NCBI GenBank assembly: GCA_032622095.1
Contig: CP136063.1
Coordinates: 278,995,426 to 279,059,425, forward strand
Length of the DNA stretch: 64,000 nt
Direction of reading: 5' to 3'
DNA from: Siphonodentalium dalli
Taxonomy: Eukaryota; Mollusca; Scaphopoda; Gadilida; Siphonodentaliidae
Part shown: piece by piece, positions 57,645 through 64,000 of the stretch
Layout: each line of letters opens with the position of its first letter
Position numbering within the stretch: the stretch's first letter is position 1
Notes under the pieces: generated by a model
What the model was told of the DNA's origin: nothing
What the model saw: only the letters and a program-made list of their open reading frames with translations
Databases searched by the model: none
Translations under genes and position numbers: made by a program

Positions 57645-58030
57645 CCCCAACACACTGAATCCTTAGACTAACCACATAAACAAATAAATATATAAAATAA
57701 AATAATTATTTTATGCCGAGTAAATAAAATAAAGAAAAAAATCGTGCTTATGAACATGTCGGCATACGTCGGCCCCAACACACTGAATCCTAAGACTAAC
57801 CACATAAACAAATAAATAAATAAAATAAAATAATTATTTTATGCCGAATAAATAAAATAAAGTAAAAAATCGTGCTTATGAACATGTCGGCATACGTCGG
57901 CCCCAACACACTGAGTCCTAAGACTAACCACATAAACAAATAAATAAATAAAATAAAATATTTATTTTATGCCGAGTAAATAAAATAAAGGAAAATCGTG
58001 CTTATGAACATACCGGTACATGTATGTCGG
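57645..58030. repeat. 128-bp minisatellite, 3 copies
   Basis: Units begin 'ccccaacacactga.tcc' at 57645, 57773 and 57901. Each has an 'aaataaataaaataaaataa' tract, 'tttatgccgagtaaataaaa' and 'cggcatacgtcgg'. Lies inside the LINE boundaries. Confidence 0.9.
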
Positions 58031-60276
58031 CATACCCCCCCCCCCCACCCAGCTTGTCAACATCTACTAGTAGTGCCTGGATTTATGTTCAGACTCGAAT
58101 GTATAATGTATTATTCTACACTCACAGTTACCTTGCCATTTCAATAATTCCAATTATTAAAATTATTATTGCACTACTTATGTTTATATAGAACACTGTA
58201 CATGTACAATTATGTATGTATAGATAGTACTTCGCACAATATTATGTTAAGTAATTCATTTATTTGTGACATGTGCAGGGACGTGGCTGATTGTCCCCAT
58301 TATACAATGAATGTCTTACCAAGAAATAATCGAGTGATTCTCCCCACCCACCACTGAGTCGAAGAAATTTCTCAATAACACAATTTTCCCAGGGTCAAGA
58401 AAAAAAATACTCAAACAACAATGATGTTATTGGCCACCCACCTCTCCAAATAGCCACGTCCCTGCACTTGCACACACATACATACATACAATCATGCACC
58501 AATGTGCTATGTCTCAATGCAAAATTTGATTATATACCACTAACGAGTTGCAGAAATCCGGACACCTGTCATGGATCACCACCCCCCCCCCAATAATTAA
58601 TAAATAATAACACTCTAAATTATCAGACAAACAAGAGTCAACTCGTCCAAAAGTAACTAATTAAAATATATAGCAATACTCGACCTTCGACCAATACCCG
58701 GTGGCGTGTTCCCCGAAATTTCTAGCGACTGTGTGTGTTACCACAAATCATTGCCGAATGTATCAAAACTGCCTTTAAAGAAATGTACTATATGCACAAA
58801 ACCCTCGAATGCAGAACTAAAACCCAGAAAAGTCACATTAACAAACCTCGCATTTCGTAATAATCCACTGGAGTCAAAACACAATTAACTAGTCTAGTCG
58901 TCCTCCAGGACATTTGATTTATGACCAGTGATTTTCGACACCAAAGTTTACGGAGTTTCCATTTAAATATTCAGGGAAGTGCAGTCATATAGAGATATCT
59001 GCAAGACTGCAACTTCAAACAAAAACCCATAATTTCATTGATTTATTGTCTTTCTAAGTACGCTGTCTCTCATATATACCTATCACTAGAATTTCCACCG
59101 AAAATGGGAAGTTAATATAAGCTAAACTTGAAATTGTTCTATCTAAAGCATCCCTCGGTAAGGACGATCCCAAATTATCAACATCCGCAAAAATCGCGAT
59201 ACACGTGGGGGATTCCCCTCGCCAGGGCGGAACGGTAGAATCTATTAATTTTAGGAGTACAGCCTGTCCTCAATACGGATTTAAATCATCTTCACGACCA
59301 CGGTGATCACCAAAACGCTTAAAATTGAACACTATATAGACATAAGCTATAAATTAAACAAAGGTTATATATCAAGAGAACAAAACTCATTAAACGACCT
59401 CGGTATAGTCAATAAACATCCCTCCTTCATAATAAGCCCGTCCTTTCTACCTTCGCCGACCGTTCTCAACATGCAGACTATCCGCGGAGTTGACATCTGT
59501 GTTACACACCGAATCGGTCATAATTGAATGCGGCCTTCTCTCAGGTTTTATGCTTGTGTCAATATATTGCGGGGTTTGGGGGGGGGGGGCGGTGACGCGC
59601 AGTGGATGGGTCATGGTCGGATTTGGATAGTCGTGGGAAGGTGTTGGATTTGCGCGGCGATTCGAATATTGTAGCTGCTATGTACTGAGCTGCTAATACC
59701 TTATTTGCGTGATATTTATCAATTGTATGGCCAATTGAAGCAAATACACATTAATCAGTGCACATGTACTGGTATGAATGACTGGCATGTCACCACAAAC
59801 TCAGGCTCGTCTTTCATATGGGTGGCAGCTACAATGTCCGAGGCGTCGTGCGGGCCTGGCATTGTCTCGTGGTTGTTTTGGTCTGATTGTGATCTGTCTG
59901 CCGCGTGTTGCCCCCCCCCAACCGCAAACTATAAAGTAAACATTGTTCTTATAACTCCCTTCGCAGATTACAGATCATATAGGATTGCACAACACTTGTA
60001 TTATTAAGCACTGTTAAAATAATATTATTCATAATCATCCCGACTGATATATAGTTGCCTCATTCCACCCACGATGACGCACACGTCTACGTCAAAATGT
60101 GTATCAACACCTACATTTACTATTCTACTCACATATGTTCTTGTTTATATTTGCACCGACTGTAAACTGTACGTTTTGTGGCAATGGCAGTGGCGGGAAA
60201 CCCACTCTGGAATTATCATTTTACATAGGTCCCTATTGGAATCACATGACATTAACCCTTTGAACACAGTTTCCCC
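58031..60276. other. Non-coding DNA between LINE ORF1 and ORF2, right
   Basis: Several C or G runs (58,027; 58,580; 59,580; 59,912). The phrase 'gccacgtccctgca' / 'tgcagggacgtggc' at 58,276 and 58,455 forms an inverted pair bracketing about 180 bp, so a small foldback is likely there. No gene motif. Confidence 0.4.
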
Positions 60277-63200
60277 ATGAGAGTTGAACTAACTACGTGG
60301 AGAATAACAATAGGGACCTTCCAATTTTCTAGACGAAACGGTTCACAGAAAACGCCATCGCTCCCCAAATGTCGTATCATTAAACTCGCTTTCGGGATTA
60401 GCTCAATTAGATTAATATTACTATTAACAACACTCTTGGTATGCAGCGGTTCCCTAGAATTGAACCCCGGCCCTGATAATGGTCAGGTCCACTCAGACAA
60501 TCACTCCGTCTCTATTTTCCACTTGAACATACGAAGTATCCGAAATAAACTGTTTAAAATATTCGATGAAATCGACGACCATGATATATTATGTTTCACC
60601 GAAACCCACATTGACGCAACATTTCCAACAACGAACATACAGCTCGAAGCGTTCTCTGATCCAGTAAGACATGACGGTTCGAGCTACGGGGGAGGTATTG
60701 TCGTTTATTTCGCAAATCACCTGATCTTCGAACGTATGCCCTCTCTCGAATTCGATGACTCAGTCCTGTGGTTCAAACTGAGGTGCAGATCTTCAAACTA
60801 TCTTTTATGTGTGTCATATCGCTCTGACCAATTCTGTCACGAGCGATACTGGGAACTACTTGATCAGTCTATAGCGGATGCACTAGATCTTAATATACCG
60901 ATGGTTGTAACTGGTGACTTTAATTCTAATGCCTTGGACCCATCCTCAAAAATCAATGAAATAATTTCCTACTATAGCCTTCGGGACATCATTAAAACTC
61001 CAACCAGAGTTACATCGACAACATCGACACTTCTCGACCCCATCATAGTGAACAGCACTGTCACATCATGTGAATCAGAAGTGATTGACTTCGGCAGATC
61101 TATCTCAGATCACTATGCGGTAATAGCATATTTGAAATACGAGTATAGCAGTAATGGTCCATTTTCTCGATTGGTCAGAAACTACGAAAAAGGCAATTAT
61201 GAACAAGCAATGGAACTCATCCGCGACCCAGAATGGTTACGCTCAATTGAAATAGCTCCTAATATTGACACAGCGACTGAAATTTTTACTTCGAAATTCC
61301 TTGAAATTATGGATCAAACTGTTCCTCAATCTAAAATATTGATCAGGCCCAAAGACAAACATTGGTTCACATCAGAATTACGATCGATGATTCGAAGAAG
61401 AGACAGGCTACGTAAGATTGCGATAAAATCCAAAAAGGACATAGACTGGGCGAAATTCAAAAAAGTTCGAAACACGGTCAACAATATGAAAAAGTACGCA
61501 AGGGCCCAATACGAGGAACATCTCCAGAATACTGTCAAAAACCAACCTTCCCCAAAATAGTTTTGGCATAGCATCAACGAAATTATGCAAAACAAACATA
61601 AAGACGCTATCCCCCCTCTCATCGATTATGATGGCAATCTTGAAACTGACGATCAAACCAAAGCATCGATGCTTAATAATGCCTTCATTGCTAACTCATT
61701 CCTCGACGATTCCTCTTGCAATCTACCGGTGTTCACACAAAAATGTAATGATACGATAACTGAAATTGACTTCACTCTTGACGACATCACTTCGGCAATT
61801 GCGAGTATGAAACCAAACAAAGCGTCAGGCCATGACGGCATCACAGTTAGAATGCTGCAGAAAACAAGCCCAGCTATTGCCATACCTCTCAGAATTCTAT
61901 TTAAGAAATCTCTTGAATCGTGCGCATTTCCTAATAAATGGAAACAAGCAAATGTCATTCCTATTTATAAGAAAAACGACGGATCCAACTGCAAAAACTA
62001 TCGCCCAATATCTCTACTTCCATGCGTCAGCAAGCTGCTGGAGAAAATAGTACTGAAATATTTATCCGCTTATTTCAGTAAGAACAATATACTATTCCAA
62101 TACCAATCAGGATTTGTATCAGGCCACAGCACCACTTTTCAGCTACTTGAGATATACCACACCCTGTGCCAGGCACTCGATGAGAAGTTAAATACGTCTG
62201 CAATTTTCTGCGATATTTCCAAAGCATTTGAGAGAGTCTGGCACAGGGGGTTGTTATTCAAGTTGGAGCAAAACGGAGTAACCGGGAATATACACAAATG
62301 GATACACAGTTATCTCTCTAATAGACCACAGCGCGTTCAAATAGGAATTACATTCTCTGACTATCAGACGATATCGGCAGGTGTTCCACAAGGATCTATC
62401 CTCGGACCCTTTCTATTTTTGACTTACATTAACGACCTCGCAACAACGATCCAATCACTCACTCGAATGTACGCGGATGATACTTGCTACCCGATGATTG
62501 TGCTCGCGAACTCTATGATGACATTGAAAGAGTGAATCGGTGGTCAAAACAATGGATGGTAACCTTTAATGCAGAAAAAACAAAGTCTATGGTATTTTCA
62601 CTGACCCCATCTGACGATTCCCTCGATTTAGATCTCGACAACGATGCGATTCAACAAGTAACTCTTCACACCCATCTTGACGTTTCTATCCAATCAAATC
62701 TACATTGGGACACCCAAATAAATACTATTTGCAAAAGAGTTGCCAGTAGATTGTCACAACTCAGGAAGATTAAATTCCAAGTAAACCGACAGACGATCGA
62801 GATAATGTTCAAAACATATATACTCCCAATAATGGAATATGGTGACATAATTTGGGATAACGCCCCTGACTGCCTACCTCAAAAGCTCGACCGTCTATAT
62901 ATCGACGGTGGTAGAATAATAACTGGCCTGACCCGATCTGCCTCAGAAGCGAGAGTACTGGGTGAACTTGGATGGCCTCCCCTCAACGAAAGACGTAAAT
63001 TACATAAAACGCGCATGTGGCATAAAATATTGGACAATAAGGCCCCTCCCTACATAACGAAACTTTTGCCTCTTACCGTTGGGGAATCATGTAGATACCC
63101 AATTAGAAATCCGTTACGATACGTCAACTATTCCACGAACACAACTCACTTTAAATCAAGTTTCCTCCCAACTATGATTGCTGAATGGAATGTATCGTGC

Positions 63201-63630
63201 AAAATAACAACTGATGCAAAAAAACTCACAGACCCCACATCAGAACCAACTAAGGACGAAATACTTGCTAATATGTATAATAATATACGCATATAAGAGA
63301 CATCAATGAGACCCCCTTCTTACTACAATGTCGGGAGGAGAACATCAAATATTTTGCAATGTAGGCTCCGAAACAACTGCAGTGATCTCAACTTCGATAA
63401 ATTTAAAAATTACATATCCTCAAGCCCGTGTTGCTCCTGCGGTAACGAATGTGAAGACGCAAGCCATTTTTTCTTCGAGTGTCCTTTCTACACGACTAGA
63501 TGAGCATAAAGTGGTCATCGCCAGTATTAAAGATATTCTCTTTGGCATACCCGAAATTAGTGACACCTTGAACAGGCGATTATTCGAGACAGTACAATCA
63601 TTCATCATTTCCACAGACCGATTTCAGTAA
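60277..63630 (+). pseudogene. LINE ORF2: endonuclease + reverse transcriptase + zinc knuckle, broken
   Basis: Seen in order: hydrophobic 'LILLLTTLLVCSGSLELNPGP'-type leader, APE endonuclease motifs (HLNIRSIRNK, CFTETHID, GDFNSN, SDHYAV), then RT motifs (KASGHDGI, NYRPISLL, FQYQSGF, FCDISKAFERVWH, GVPQGSILGP, MYADDT), the thumb with NRWSKQW, and a terminal CCSCGNECEDASHFFFECPFY knuckle. Lesions: TAG at 61558-61560, frameshift near 62,487 just after YADDT, TAA at 63294-63296, frameshift near 63,485. The active-site D residues of EN and RT are still present, so decay is fairly recent. CR1/Jockey-like group by wording; clade not assigned. Confidence 0.85.
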
Positions 63631-63948
63631 TCATTATTCCATTGACTCCGCCCACTGCCACTGCCACAGCCACAACTACAACCTACATGTGTTTGATTGG
63701 GAGCCGGTTCCCCTATGTATACATAGCCGATCACATGGGACACCGTCTCTCACACAAATAACAACAAAACTTTCATTCCTGCAAAACCATCGACTTGAAT
63801 TCACCAGCAGCTGAACGCCAGGGGAGAGGAGCTTCACTAAGTTTCGTAACTTGTGCTCCGATCCCCTGTGCACCCACAACATCATCCATATATTCTGTTT
63901 GTAAATTATTCCATGTATTTGTGGGTCACAATAAATATGTTCAAACCA

Positions 63949-64000
63949 AACAAATTTAACAAAACGACTGAACACTCCATTGAATGGCCTCATTGCAGTG
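63949..64000. repeat. 61-bp minisatellite, right block
   Basis: Resumes the array interrupted at 55127 ('aacaaatttaacaaaacgac', 'ctccattgaatggcctcatt') and runs out of the window. Confidence 0.9.

Larger units (their letters stand above)
55128..63948 (+). mobile_element. LINE (CR1/Jockey-like) inserted in a 61-bp minisatellite, 12-bp TSD
   Basis: AACAAATTTAAC stands at 55116-55127 and at 63949-63960; the minisatellite breaks at the first and resumes in register at the second. Between them lie an ORF1-like frame (55.3-56.6 kb), 3.7 kb of non-coding DNA and an ORF2 with endonuclease and reverse transcriptase (60.3-63.6 kb), then a 3'UTR ending 'aataaatatgttcaaacca'. Both ORFs are broken, so it is inactive. 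The 3.7-kb ORF1-ORF2 gap is unusually long for such elements and probably contains later insertions. Its 3'UTR is also found as a fragment at 38.6 kb. Confidence 0.8.

Overview
The window is eukaryotic, intron-containing, AT-rich nuclear DNA from an invertebrate, most likely a mollusc (bivalve or gastropod) or another lophotrochozoan. Reasons: spliced exons with GT/AG borders, several decayed non-LTR retrotransposons, a tRNA-derived SINE with an ATT tail, many foldback or MITE-type elements, and 'gagttatggccctt'-type internal tandem repeats that I know mainly from mollusc genomes. No bacterial, phage or CRISPR features are present. The species call is inference.

Layout. 1-8427 is one satellite array with a 45-bp unit (21 + 24 bp half-units) and local higher-order repeats of 251, 225 and 180 bp. 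8428-13.9 kb holds MITEs and unique DNA. 13,982-14,192 (minus) is the first coding exon of a claudin/PMP22-like four-TM protein. 14.3-24.6 kb is intergenic and repeat-rich. 24,642-44,203 (plus) is the main gene: eight exons whose splice phases all agree, giving a 421-aa protein with signal peptide, cupin/JmjC fold, degenerate EF-hand-like tail and C-terminal HDEL. It is therefore a predicted ER-lumen JmjC protein, and two of its three expected Fe ligands look substituted. Its introns carry a SINE, LINE fragments, minisatellites and MITEs. A 20-bp direct repeat containing its stop codon flanks a foldback element in the 3'UTR. 44.2-54.7 kb is repeats: a large foldback with a nested insertion, mollusc-type dispersed repeats and several minisatellites. 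55,128-63,948 is a decayed LINE (ORF1 and ORF2) inserted in a 61-bp minisatellite with a 12-bp target-site duplication.

The most unusual recurring structure is a nearly perfect 69-bp hairpin ('gccaatgcattctctt...' to '...attggc'). It occurs in 12 clear intact-length copies, plus one truncated and one degenerate copy. It sits as a single or paired cassette inside at least three otherwise different terminal-inverted-repeat elements, two of which have TTAA target sites like piggyBac/Kolobok-type elements. Nothing in the window encodes a transposase for them. Coordinates of exon borders come from reading splice motifs and phase by eye; no alignment or expression data were available.
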